A stretch of 64,000 nt of DNA. Source: CAZAPO01 sp044841755 (lineage in GTDB: Bacteria > Bacteroidota > Bacteroidia > Flavobacteriales > Flavobacteriaceae). Shown piece after piece: positions 9,084 through 18,300 of the stretch. Below the pieces are notes generated by a model, which was not told where the DNA came from, did no database searches, and saw nothing but the letters and a program-made list of their open reading frames with translations. The stretch covers positions 62,001 to 126,000 of the forward strand of contig JAXOFM010000001.1 of the NCBI GenBank assembly GCA_044841755.1, read 5' to 3'. Every line of letters begins with the position of its first letter. The stretch's first letter is position 1. A program made the translations under genes and the position numbers.

Positions 9084-9416
9084 ATGAACACGCTTAGAAA
9101 CAAAGTACAGTTGATTGGAAACTTAGGAAATGATCCAGAAGTAATCACTCTAGAATCAGGAAAGAAACTTGCAAAATTTGCAATTGCCACCAATGAAAGT
9201 TATAAAAACTCAAATGGCGAGAAAATTACAGATACACAATGGCACAATATTGTTGCTTGGGGTAAAACTGCAGACATCATAGAAAAATATGTTGCTAAGG
9301 GAAAAGAAGTAGCCATTGAAGGTAAACTTACTTCTAGAAGTTACGAAACCAAAGAAGGCGAAAAAAGATATATCACTGAGGTGGTTTGCAATGAGCTATT
9401 AATGTTGGGAAAATAA
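9084..9416 (+). CDS. ssb: Single-stranded DNA-binding protein, short form
   Basis: 110 residues, an almost bare OB fold: NKVQLIGNLGNDPEVI, KKLAKFAIATNESYKN, TDTQWHNIVAWGKTADIIEKYVAKGKEVAIEGKL and the closing YITEVVCNELLMLGK. SSB proteins coat single-stranded DNA in replication, repair and recombination. Usual bacterial SSBs are about 150-180 residues and end in an acidic DDDIPF-type tail that recruits partners; here the protein stops straight after the fold, so the tail is absent. This is therefore likely a second, specialised SSB, with the main one elsewhere in the genome. A terminator follows immediately. Confidence 0.92.
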   Translation: MNTLRNKVQLIGNLGNDPEVITLESGKKLAKFAIATNESYKNSNGEKITDTQWHNIVAWGKTADIIEKYVAKGKEVAIEGKLTSRSYETKEGEKRYITEVVCNELLMLGK

Positions 9417-9430
9417 GATTTTTGAATAAG

Positions 9431-9473
9431 AAAACAAAAAAGGGAAGTTCTTAAGAATTTCCCTTTTTGTTTT
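9431..9473 (+). terminator. Intrinsic terminator after ssb
   Basis: Long A/T-flanked hairpin with AAGGGAA / TTCCCTT arms around a self-complementary TTCTTAAGAA loop, followed by TTTTTGTTTT. It directly follows the ssb stop at 9416. Confidence 0.75.
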
Positions 9474-9611
9474 CTTTCTTTTCTGTCAACTTTTTTACAT
9501 TATTAATAATATCTGTTACATAAATCACGATTTTCGCAAAAATGAACTAAATCCACAAACTGTTTGCTCATGGTTTATTAATTTTAAAGTCATTTTAACA
9601 GGTTTTAGCAG

Positions 9612-12191
9612 ATGTCGAAACAACCAAAACTTACTAGGTTTAATCAAAATGTATTGTCTAAATATCAGATTTACGACAGCATTTTCACCACTTTACCATT
9701 TCAAACTATTAACAGAACTGGTGTTCTTTTACCACTGTTTCATGCAACATGCAAAAAAGGGTTTGAAAATGGTGAAGACCCAACCTCAATTGTTGAAACT
9801 TTTTTTAAGAAATATCAAGCAAGGCGATCTCCAGAGAGTCAAATTGATTTGCTCTTTAGGTTTATTCAGTATATAGAACGTCAAGTTGTATTATTTGACG
9901 CCATTGAAGATGCTGCTTTTCCCATTGTGAACAATATGGACGGAATAGGAACACTTAGAAGTTTAAAGGAAACTGCTTTCTCTGAAAACAAACTAAATGA
10001 ACTTCGTCAATATTTGGAAGAGTTTAAAGTTAGAATTGTTTTAACTGCTCATCCAACTCAGTTCTATCCTGGTTCGGTACTTGGTATTATTACTGATTTA
10101 TCAAAAGCTATTAAAGAAAATGACCTTACTAAGATTAAGATATTAATGGCTCAGTTGGGAAAAACTCCTTTCTTTAAAAAGAAAAAACCAACACCTTATG
10201 ACGAAGCCGTTAGCTTGATCTGGTATTTGGAAAATGTGTTTTACAAATCTTTTGGTGAGATTTATGATTACATACAGCACAATATTTTTGATGGCAAGCA
10301 CATTGAAAATGACATCTTGAATATTGGTTTCTGGCCTGGTGGAGATCGTGACGGAAATCCTTTTGTAACCCCTGAAATTACACTTAAGGTTGCACAAAGA
10401 CTCAACTACACTCTAATTAAAAATTACTATCGCGATGCACGACGTTTGCGAAGAAAACTAACTTTTAATGCTGTAGAAAGGAAAATAGTTGCCATTGAAA
10501 CTGAGCTTTGGAAGATTATTACAAATCAAAAAACGGATTTTAATTTAGCACACTTTAAATCTGAAGTCGAGAGTATTAAAGAGCTATTAATTAAAGAGCA
10601 TCAATCCTTATATGTCTCTGAAGTAAATAGCTTTTTAAATAAGATACACCTCTTTGGTTTTCACTTTGCAAGTCTGGACATAAGACAAGACAGCCGCAAA
10701 CATGCTCAGTTCTTTAACACTTTGGTAGACACATTAATTGAAAACAAAAGTGGTGTCTTCCCAGATAATTATCATGATTTATCTGAAAAAGAACAAGTAA
10801 AGATCTTGTCCGAGATTAATGGCAAAGTCGATCTTTCTTTAATTAAAGACGAAGAGACCTTAAAGGCTTTGAACACCATGAAAGCTATTAAAACCATTCA
10901 AGAAACTAATGGAGAAAAAGCCGCCAACCGTTACATAATTAGTAACAACCAAACTACGCTTAACGTGATGCAACTATTTGCCATGTTAAAGCTGGTTGCT
11001 TTTCAAGATGAATTAACGGTTGATATTGGTCCTCTGTTTGAAACGATCACGGATTTAGAAAATGCACCTTCAGTAATGGAAGAGTTGTATACAAATCCTG
11101 AGTATGCGAAGCATTTAAAATCTAGAGGTAATAAACAAACGATAATGCTAGGATTTAGTGATGGAACAAAAGATGGTGGTTACCTTATGGCAAATTGGGC
11201 AATATACAAGGCTAAAGAAAACTTAACCGAAGTATCCAGAAAACATGGTATCAAAGTTATTTTCTTTGATGGTCGCGGTGGTCCACCAGCTAGAGGAGGT
11301 GGAAAAACGCATAATTTCTATGCTTCTCTTGGACCAACAATAGAAGGCGAAGAAGTACAATTAACTATTCAAGGGCAAACCATAAGTTCTAATTTTGGAA
11401 CCTTGGAATCATCACAGTATAACCTTGAACAGCTTATTAGTTCTGGAATTAATAATAGCATTAGTAATGTAGATTTAAGAATGATTCCTGAAAACAGAGA
11501 AGTTATGGACGACCTTGCAATAAGAAGCTATAAAGCTTACTCAGATTTTAAGGCGCATGATAAATTTATTCCATATCTAGAACATATGAGTACGCTTAAT
11601 TTTTATGCTAAAACCAATATTGGGAGTAGACCTTCAAAAAGAGGAAAGTCGGATGGTTTAGTTTTTGAAGATCTTAGAGCTATTCCTTTTGTTGGATCGT
11701 GGAGCCTGTTAAAACAAAATGTTCCTGGATTTTTTGGAGTAGGGACAGCTTTGAAGTATTATGAAGATTCTGGTGAGTTTGAGAAAGTGCAAAGATTATT
11801 TAAAACATCTGACTTCTTTAAAACATTAATTGCCAATAGTATGATGTCTTTATCAAAATCGTTTTTTGACCTAACTAGATATATGGCTGACGACAAAGAA
11901 TATGGTGAATTCTGGAGTATTATTTACACTGAATATGAAACTACAAAGCGATTAATTTTAAAGCTTACCGGTTATAAAGAATTAATGCAAGAAGAACCTG
12001 CGAGTAAAGCTTCAATCGCAATTAGAGAATCTATTGTTCTACCGTTATTAACCATACAGCAATTTGCATTAAAAAAGATTCAAGAATTGCAAAAATCTGA
12101 AGTTATGGATAAAGAACAATTTGAGATCTATGAAAAAATGGTAACGAGATCACTGTTCGGTAATATTAATGCTAGTAGAAATTCAGCTTAA
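9612..12191 (+). CDS. ppc: Phosphoenolpyruvate carboxylase
   Basis: 859 residues, normal family length. It adds bicarbonate to PEP to make oxaloacetate, refilling the TCA cycle. Signature regions are intact: VLTAHPTQFYPGSVL (catalytic His near residue 146), GFWPGGDRDGNPFVT, FHFASLDIRQDSRKH, MLGFSDGTKDGGYLMANW, the glycine-rich FFDGRGGPPARGGGKTH near residue 555, and a C-terminal NINASRNSA, where the family usually ends in RNTG. It stands alone between two terminators. Its location next to ammonium assimilation genes is consistent with supplying carbon skeletons for glutamate, though this is inference from context. Confidence 0.96.
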   Translation: MSKQPKLTRFNQNVLSKYQIYDSIFTTLPFQTINRTGVLLPLFHATCKKGFENGEDPTSIVETFFKKYQARRSPESQIDLLFRFIQYIERQVVLFDAIEDAAFPIVNNMDGIGTLRSLKETAFSENKLNELRQYLEEFKVRIVLTAHPTQFYPGSVLGIITDLSKAIKENDLTKIKILMAQLGKTPFFKKKKPTPYDEAVSLIWYLENVFYKSFGEIYDYIQHNIFDGKHIENDILNIGFWPGGDRDGNPFVTPEITLKVAQRLNYTLIKNYYRDARRLRRKLTFNAVERKIVAIETELWKIITNQKTDFNLAHFKSEVESIKELLIKEHQSLYVSEVNSFLNKIHLFGFHFASLDIRQDSRKHAQFFNTLVDTLIENKSGVFPDNYHDLSEKEQVKILSEINGKVDLSLIKDEETLKALNTMKAIKTIQETNGEKAANRYIISNNQTTLNVMQLFAMLKLVAFQDELTVDIGPLFETITDLENAPSVMEELYTNPEYAKHLKSRGNKQTIMLGFSDGTKDGGYLMANWAIYKAKENLTEVSRKHGIKVIFFDGRGGPPARGGGKTHNFYASLGPTIEGEEVQLTIQGQTISSNFGTLESSQYNLEQLISSGINNSISNVDLRMIPENREVMDDLAIRSYKAYSDFKAHDKFIPYLEHMSTLNFYAKTNIGSRPSKRGKSDGLVFEDLRAIPFVGSWSLLKQNVPGFFGVGTALKYYEDSGEFEKVQRLFKTSDFFKTLIANSMMSLSKSFFDLTRYMADDKEYGEFWSIIYTEYETTKRLILKLTGYKELMQEEPASKASIAIRESIVLPLLTIQQFALKKIQELQKSEVMDKEQFEIYEKMVTRSLFGNINASRNSA

Positions 12192-12214
12192 GCTAAATTC
12201 AAATACAAATAACT

Positions 12215-12244
12215 AAAGCCCTTAAATAATTAAGGGCTTTTTTT
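12215..12244 (+). terminator. Intrinsic terminator after ppc
   Basis: Perfect 11-bp stem AAAGCCCTTAA / TTAAGGGCTTT with a 4-base loop, followed by TTTT. It lies 24 bases after the ppc stop. Confidence 0.9.
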
Positions 12245-12259
12245 GACTATAACTTTATC

Positions 12260-12290
12260 AAAAAAAGGGTCGCAACTTTCGTTGCGACCC
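12260..12290 (-). terminator. Intrinsic terminator after amt (minus strand)
   Basis: Perfect 10-bp stem GGGTCGCAAC / GTTGCGACCC with a 4-base loop; on the minus strand it is followed by seven T. It ends the porin-PII-Amt operon. Confidence 0.9.
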
Positions 12291-12333
12291 CGTAAATTAA
12301 ATCAATTTATTTACAAAAAAACTAAGACTTGAT

Positions 12334-13575
12334 TTAATGTTCGTTCATTCTAAAGTCTGCATAAGCACTCATTCCGTGTTCATGTCCATCCAAACCTTCT
12401 AATTCTTCACGCTCAGACACTCTAATACCCATGGTTTTCTTAAGTGTATATATGATTATGAAAGATGATACTATACAAATAGCAGCATAAGATCCTACTC
12501 CTATTAACTGACTTACAAATTGATCCCATCCAGCTAGATCCCCAAAGATTCCAACTGCTAAGGTTCCCCAAATACCACACACTAAGTGCACTGCAATTGC
12601 ACCTACTGGATCGTCTAAACGTAATCTATCAATAAATGATACTGCTAGTGGAATAATTAATCCAGCTATAAACCCGATTAAGATTGCATCTGTTGGACTC
12701 ATTTGATCCGCTCCAGCGGTAATACCAACCAATCCTCCTAAAATTCCATTTAAGAACATGGTGAGATCAAGGTTTTTATAAATTATTGTAGATAGTAATC
12801 CTGAACCCACTCCACCTGCTGCTGCTGCCAAACAAGTAGTAACTAAAGTTAAAGAGGTTAATGCCGGATCAGCTGATAATACTGAACCTCCATTAAATCC
12901 AAACCATCCTAACCAAAGAATTAATACACCTGCTGTTGCCATTGGAATGTTATGACCAGGAATCGCACGGATTTGTCCGTCCCTGAACTTCCCAATTCTA
13001 GCTCCCAATAAGCACACTGCTACTACTGCTGCCCATCCACCTACTGAATGCACTAAGGTTGAACCAGCAAAGTCATAAAAAGGAGTTTCTAATTGATCAA
13101 GGAATCCACCTCCCCATTTCCATGAACCTGCAAGTGGGTAAATAATTCCTACGTATAGTATGGTAAAGATCATAAATGGCACAATTTTAATACGCTCTGC
13201 AACTGCTCCAGACACAATCGTTGCTGCTGTTGCTGCAAACATTCCCTGAAAAAGGAAGTCTGTCCAATAGGTATACCCTCCATCTGCGTAATCTGCTGTC
13301 AATCCATTTTCCGGTAATGACAACCCAAAAAGATCTATAAAATAATCCGGTATTAAACCTCCCCAAGCAAAGCTTCCAGGATACATAAGATTAAATCCAA
13401 CTATGCAGTACAGTAATAAACCAACTGTAATTATAAATATGTTCTTGAATAGTATATTTAGGGTGTTCTTTTGTCTCGTTAATCCAATTTCCAAGAATGC
13501 AAATCCTAAGTGCATAAAGAATACGAGTGCTGTACAGACCATCATCCATACATTATTTGCTGTTAATAATTCCAT
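12334..13575 (-). CDS. amtB: Ammonium transporter
   Basis: 413 residues with eleven hydrophobic helices. The conserved pore pair of histidines is visible in STLVHSVGGWAAV and IAVHLVCGIWGTLAVGIFG, along with AGAVAERIK and the NGGSVLSAD segment. Amt channels carry ammonium/ammonia across the inner membrane and are normally gated by a PII protein. The PII gene lies 29 bases upstream on the same strand, with an outer-membrane porin before that, so the three form one operon. The cytoplasmic tail ends GMSAYADFRMNEH. Regulation is probably nitrogen-dependent through the shared porin promoter. Confidence 0.95.
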   Translation of the reverse strand: MELLTANNVWMMVCTALVFFMHLGFAFLEIGLTRQKNTLNILFKNIFIITVGLLLYCIVGFNLMYPGSFAWGGLIPDYFIDLFGLSLPENGLTADYADGGYTYWTDFLFQGMFAATAATIVSGAVAERIKIVPFMIFTILYVGIIYPLAGSWKWGGGFLDQLETPFYDFAGSTLVHSVGGWAAVVAVCLLGARIGKFRDGQIRAIPGHNIPMATAGVLILWLGWFGFNGGSVLSADPALTSLTLVTTCLAAAAGGVGSGLLSTIIYKNLDLTMFLNGILGGLVGITAGADQMSPTDAILIGFIAGLIIPLAVSFIDRLRLDDPVGAIAVHLVCGIWGTLAVGIFGDLAGWDQFVSQLIGVGSYAAICIVSSFIIIYTLKKTMGIRVSEREELEGLDGHEHGMSAYADFRMNEH

Positions 13576-13604
13576 CTTGTTTTAATGTTTTTTTAGATTG
13601 CTAA

Positions 13605-13943
13605 TTATCTTAGTGTGTCACCACCTTTTTCTCCTGTTCTTATTCGATAAGATTCTGAGACATCAGAAACGAATATTTTTCCATCTCCAACTTCTCCAGT
13701 GGACGCGGCTTCAAGAATGGTCTTCACCGTTACATCCAGAAAATCGTTGTTGACTACAATTGATAAATACCTTCGTTGTATATCACTTGTACTATAGGCG
13801 ATACCTCTGTACACATGACCCTCTTTTTCGTTTCCAATTCCTGTTACATCCCAGTAAGTGAAGAAATTCACTCCCACTAGGTGCAAAGCATCTTTTACTT
13901 GTCGATACTTTGACTTTCTAATAATTGCTTCTACTTTTTTCAT
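13605..13943 (-). CDS. glnK: PII nitrogen regulatory protein
   Basis: 112 residues, the standard PII length. It starts KKVEAIIRKSKYRQVKDALHLVGVNFFTYWDVTGIG and ends GEVGDGKIFVSDVSESYRIRTGEKG, the two PROSITE-type PII regions. The T-loop keeps a tyrosine in YRGIAY (E. coli has YRGAEY with uridylylated Tyr51), but the Glu before it is Ala and the following KVKI-like stretch is changed (DIQRRYLSIVV). PII binds ATP/ADP and 2-oxoglutarate and blocks Amt. Linkage to amtB makes GlnK the better name than GlnB. Whether the tyrosine is modified is not known. Confidence 0.92.
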   Translation of the reverse strand: MKKVEAIIRKSKYRQVKDALHLVGVNFFTYWDVTGIGNEKEGHVYRGIAYSTSDIQRRYLSIVVNNDFLDVTVKTILEAASTGEVGDGKIFVSDVSESYRIRTGEKGGDTLR

Positions 13944-13958
13944 GTCTTAGTTTATTTA

Positions 13959-14942
13959 TTAAAATGAATAGATAGCTGCCAGTGTAAAGGCAGATAGACT
14001 ATTCGAAAGTTCTGAATCGTTGTTTAGATAAGGTTCAAAATCATTGTTCCAAGAATCCAATCTTATCTCAGGCTTGATAATTAAGTTATCTACTGTGTAG
14101 CTTCCTGTTAAGGTTGCAGCGAATACACTTGGTAAGTCATCTACATCACTGTCATGAAATCCAAATAATTCACCTCTTAGTCCAATACTAAAATTGTCTG
14201 AAGCCGCTAATTGTGGATATAAAGCTGCTCCATAGAACCCAGACCCATCGTTATCTTGATAAGCTGCATTAATTCCTAAGAAGAAATCTTCCGATAAATC
14301 AAACCCTCCAGTATAGTCAATTTCAAACCCAAGTACTTCTTTATTATCATAGTACAGATTTAAATACTGCCCAGAAAATCCAAGTTGTGCTCCAAGGGCA
14401 TAATCTCCAGTCGTATTGTTATTTACATCTGTTGCGTTCATAACCGCAAGCATCAAGCTAAAGTCTTCTCCTAAAGAAAAGTCAGCTTTTAAACCTACAT
14501 GAGAAAAAGGACCACTCGAGAACAAATAAGAAGTGCTGTAGTTAAAATTTCCTGCAGGAGATATTACCTCATAACCTAAGTAAGTATTAAATCGACCTAT
14601 AGTTAGTGTTGTTCCTTCTGAAACATTCCAGTAAGCATATAACTGATTTAGATTATAACCTCCCACAGCAGAATCACCTCTTGGACCAAATACTACGTCG
14701 GCTACCACTCCTGTTTTTTCGCCTTCATATGAAGCTACAATATTTGCCATACCTAAAGCAAACCCCGTTTCGTCAGCAAAAGATGTCCCGAACGATTGCC
14801 CTGAATCATCCGAAGCTGAAAAATACGTTTGATAATATGCATCAACCGTTCCACTAATTGACACTTTCTTTTCTTCTTTTTCTTCTTGCCCAAATGCAAT
14901 CGAAAAAGCAAATACCATAAATAATGTAATTTTAAGTTTCAT
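13959..14942 (-). CDS. Outer-membrane beta-barrel porin, OmpL-like (BBP2)
   Basis: 327 residues from the ATG at 14942. An in-frame start exists at 14972, but the -7 promoter box covers 14970-14977, so the downstream ATG is preferred; it begins MKLKITLFMVFAFSIAFGQEE, a signal peptide. The rest is a run of alternating amphipathic strands with many Tyr, Asn, Asp and Gly turns, ending in a terminal aromatic (LAAIYSF), the outer-membrane assembly signal. The segment NLNQLYAYWNVSEGTTLTIGRFNTYLGYEVISP fits the putative beta-barrel porin-2 family. It leads the porin-PII-Amt operon, suggesting that it admits a small nitrogen compound, which is inference. Confidence 0.85.
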   Translation of the reverse strand: MKLKITLFMVFAFSIAFGQEEKEEKKVSISGTVDAYYQTYFSASDDSGQSFGTSFADETGFALGMANIVASYEGEKTGVVADVVFGPRGDSAVGGYNLNQLYAYWNVSEGTTLTIGRFNTYLGYEVISPAGNFNYSTSYLFSSGPFSHVGLKADFSLGEDFSLMLAVMNATDVNNNTTGDYALGAQLGFSGQYLNLYYDNKEVLGFEIDYTGGFDLSEDFFLGINAAYQDNDGSGFYGAALYPQLAASDNFSIGLRGELFGFHDSDVDDLPSVFAATLTGSYTVDNLIIKPEIRLDSWNNDFEPYLNNDSELSNSLSAFTLAAIYSF

Positions 14943-14969
14943 ACCTATCTTTTTTGTTGTTAGATGGGT

Positions 14970-15002
14970 CAAAACTATGTTAAAAAAATATTAACCCCCA
15001 AA
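14970..15002 (-). promoter_or_regulatory. Promoter of the porin-PII-Amt operon
   Basis: On the minus strand TTTG (15002-14999), 21 bases, then TAGTTTTG (14977-14970), an exact TAnnTTTG -7 box. A transcript would begin near 14963, about 20 bases before the porin ATG. The -33 box lies inside the left 22-bp operator-like site. Confidence 0.65.
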
Positions 15003-15068
15003 TTTTATAGGGTATAAAAATGATTTTTACGATTATTTAAATTTAAACCCTATTTTTTTAAGGGGTTA
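14992..15068. promoter_or_regulatory. Paired mirror-image 22-bp operator-like sites
   Basis: Left site 14992-15013 reads TAACCCC-N8-ATAGGGT; right site 15047-15068 reads the same on the minus strand. All 14 arm bases match while the 8-base cores differ. The two are arranged symmetrically about 15030, 55 bases centre to centre. The left one overlaps the -33 box of the porin promoter. The rest of the 441-bp gap (14943-15383) is AT-rich, with one further hairpin (TTTAAAAT at 15244, ATTTTAAA at 15264) and the gltB promoter. Confidence 0.6.
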
Positions 15069-15308
15069 TATTTTTTTAAACAGATATTTTACAAAATCAA
15101 TAATTATAAATTTGAATTATTTTTAAATATTTAGACAATTATTTGAGTTTTATTTAAATAATATTGGTTTTCTCAAACGTTTTCGTAAAAAATGACATAA
15201 CAATGATGGAAAAATAGAATTGAATATTCACTAACATATAAGGTTTAAAATTGTATAAAAAGCATTTTAAAAGCCTAATATTTTCATATTCGGAATAATG
15301 ATTTCCAC

Positions 15309-15342
15309 TTTGCAATTCATTCAACTCTTGTTGCTATATTGG
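15309..15342 (+). promoter_or_regulatory. Candidate promoter for gltBD
   Basis: TTTG at 15309-15312, 22 bases, then TATATTGG at 15335-15342, one base off TAnnTTTG. It would give a leader of about 35 bases before the gltB ATG. Confidence 0.4.
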
Positions 15343-15383
15343 TCTCTCACACAGTTTGTTAAACCTTCAAAAAAACTAAGACG

Positions 15384-18300
15384 ATGTTGGAGAAACAAGG
15401 ACTTTATTTGCCCGAATTTGAGCATGAAAATTGTGGTGCAGGATTCATATGCAACCTAAAGGGAGAAAAGACAAATCAAATCATACATGATGCTTTAGAA
15501 ATTCTAGTAAAACTAGAGCACAGAGGAGGTGTAAGTGCCGATGGTAAAACTGGAGATGGAGCAGGATTACTAATAGATATACCACATACATATTTTAAGC
15601 GCGTATGTAAGTTTGATTTACCTAATCAAAGAGAGTATGCAGTAGGAATGATATTTTTGCCAAAAGCAAAAAACCAACTAAAATACTGTAAAGATGTTTT
15701 TGAAAAAGAAATTCAAGAACAAGGTTTAAAAGTTTTGGGTTGGAGAGAAGTTCCTGTAGATTCTGCTCAATTAGGAGAAATTGCTTCAGCGTCAGAACCT
15801 ACCATAGAACAATTGTTCATTGGTAAAAGCGAAGAAATTTCAGAAGCAGATTTTAAAGCTAAATTATATGCTGCTCGAAAAATAACAGAACATACAATTA
15901 GATTATCCAAAATTTCTGAGAGCAACTATTTCTACGTATCAAGCTTATCTTTAACGACCTTGATCTACAAAGGAATTATCAAACCAGAGGATATTGGGCC
16001 TTATTATACAGACTTACAACAAGACGATTTAGTTACACGTCTAGCATTGGTACACCAACGATTCTCTACCAACACAATGCCAACATGGGAATTAGCGCAA
16101 CCATTTCGTTACATGTGTCAGAATGGGGAGATCAATACTCTTAGAGGTAATGTAAGTAGAATGCGTGTGCGAGAAGAGATCATGAAAAGCGATGTTTTCG
16201 GACCACAAATAGATAAATTATTCCCAATTATCCTACCAGGAAAATCAGATTCCGCATCTATGGACATGGTTGTAGAACTGTTGACTCATACAGACAGATC
16301 TTTGCCAGAGATTATGATGATGATGATTCCTGAAGCATGGGAAAAACATAAGACTATGAGTCCCGAGAAAAAGGCATTCTATGAATACAACTGTTGTATT
16401 ATGGAGCCTTGGGATGGACCTGCTTCGATTCCTTTTACCGATGGAGATTACATAGGAGCCTTATTGGATAGAAACGGATTAAGACCTTCTAGATACACCT
16501 TAACCAAAAGTGGAAAGTTAATCATGTCATCTGAGGTTGGTGTAGTAGATATCGATCCAGAAGACATAGAAAAACATGGACGACTTGAACCCGGAAAAAT
16601 GTTCTTAGTTGATATGAACGAAGGACGTATAGTAGATGATGAAGAAATAAAAAGTAATATTGTTGCAGAAAGACCATATAAAGAGTGGTTAGACAAGACA
16701 AGATTACACTTAAGAGATGTTCCATACACCAACACAACATGTCCAATTGAAACCATCGACATCAAGACGCGACAGCGTTTATTCAATTACACTTTTGAAG
16801 ACATTCAGGAAGTAATAACTCCAATGGCTCAAAACGGGAAAGAAGCGCTTGGTTCTATGGGGATAGATACTCCGTTAGCCGTTTTATCAGACAGACCACA
16901 ACTTATTTCTAACTATTTCAAGCAATTATTTGCCCAAGTAACCAATCCTCCGTTGGATGGAATCCGTGAGGAAATAGTTACTGACATCAGTTTAAACTTA
17001 GGGAAAGACAGAAACATTTTTAGTATTACTGAGAGACAGTGTAGAAAACTAAGAATTCAGAATCCTGTTATTTCCAATGCTGATTTAGAAAAAATTAGAA
17101 CCATTTCTATTGAGAGTTTTAAAGCGGAAACCTTTCAGATGTTATATCCTAAATCTCAAGGATTAAATGGTTTAGAAGCTGCTTTAGAAGATATTATAAA
17201 GCAAGTAGAGAAAGCGTTAGAACGTAAGACGAATATTATCATTTTATCAGATAGAGGAGTTAATAAGGAATTTGCTCCTATTCCTGCATTATTAGCATGT
17301 TCATACGTAAATCACCAATTGAATCGTTTACGTAAGCGTTCATATTTTGACATTATTATCGAATCTGCGGAACCTCGTGAGCCACATCACTTTGCTACCT
17401 TATTTGGGTATGGTGCATCGGCCATTAATCCTTATATGGTAAACGAGATCATAAGAGCTCAGGTTAAAGAAGGTTTCATTACAGATATGGATGAAGACAA
17501 AGCAGTTGAAAACTTTAACAAAGCCATTGGTAAAGGACTACTTAAGATTATGAATAAAATTGGAATCTCTACATTACATTCATACAGAGGTTCACAAATC
17601 TTTGAAATAGTTGGTTTCAACTCGCAATTTGTAAACAAATATTTCCCTTATACAGCATCTCGAATCGAAGGAATAGGACTTTATGAAATAGAAAAAGAAA
17701 TTAATCAACGTTATAAACTTGCTTATCCAGACAACCTTATAGATAAACGTTTAGGATTAAACATTGGAGGAGAATATAGATGGAGGCGAAATGGAGAACG
17801 TCACATGTTTAATCCAACTACTGTTGCTAAACTGCAACAAGCTGTACGTTTAAGCGACCAAAAGAGTTATGATACCTATGCAAAATCTATTAATGAACAA
17901 TCAGAAAATCTAATGACTATTCGTGGTCTATTTGAGTTTGATAAACTTGATCCAATTCCTATTGAAGAAGTAGAACCATGGACTGCCATTGTAAAACGTT
18001 TCAAAACTGGAGCGATGTCTTATGGATCTATCTCTAGAGAAGCACATGAAAATTTGGCAATTGCTATGAACAGAATTGGAGCAAAATCTAATTCTGGTGA
18101 AGGAGGTGAAGACAGAAGGCGTTTCCAAAAAGATATTAATGGTGATAGTAGAAACTCAGCAATTAAACAAGTGGCGTCAGGTCGATTTGGAGTAACATCT
18201 CATTACCTAACAAATGCTAAAGAGATTCAAATAAAAATGGCTCAAGGTGCAAAACCAGGAGAAGGTGGTCAATTACCAGGAGAGAAGGTATTACCATGGA

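Noticed and set aside
14943..14972. Extended start of the porin at 14972
   Set aside because: The exact -7 box TAGTTTTG at 14977-14970 would lie over that start; the ATG at 14942 with its signal peptide fits better.
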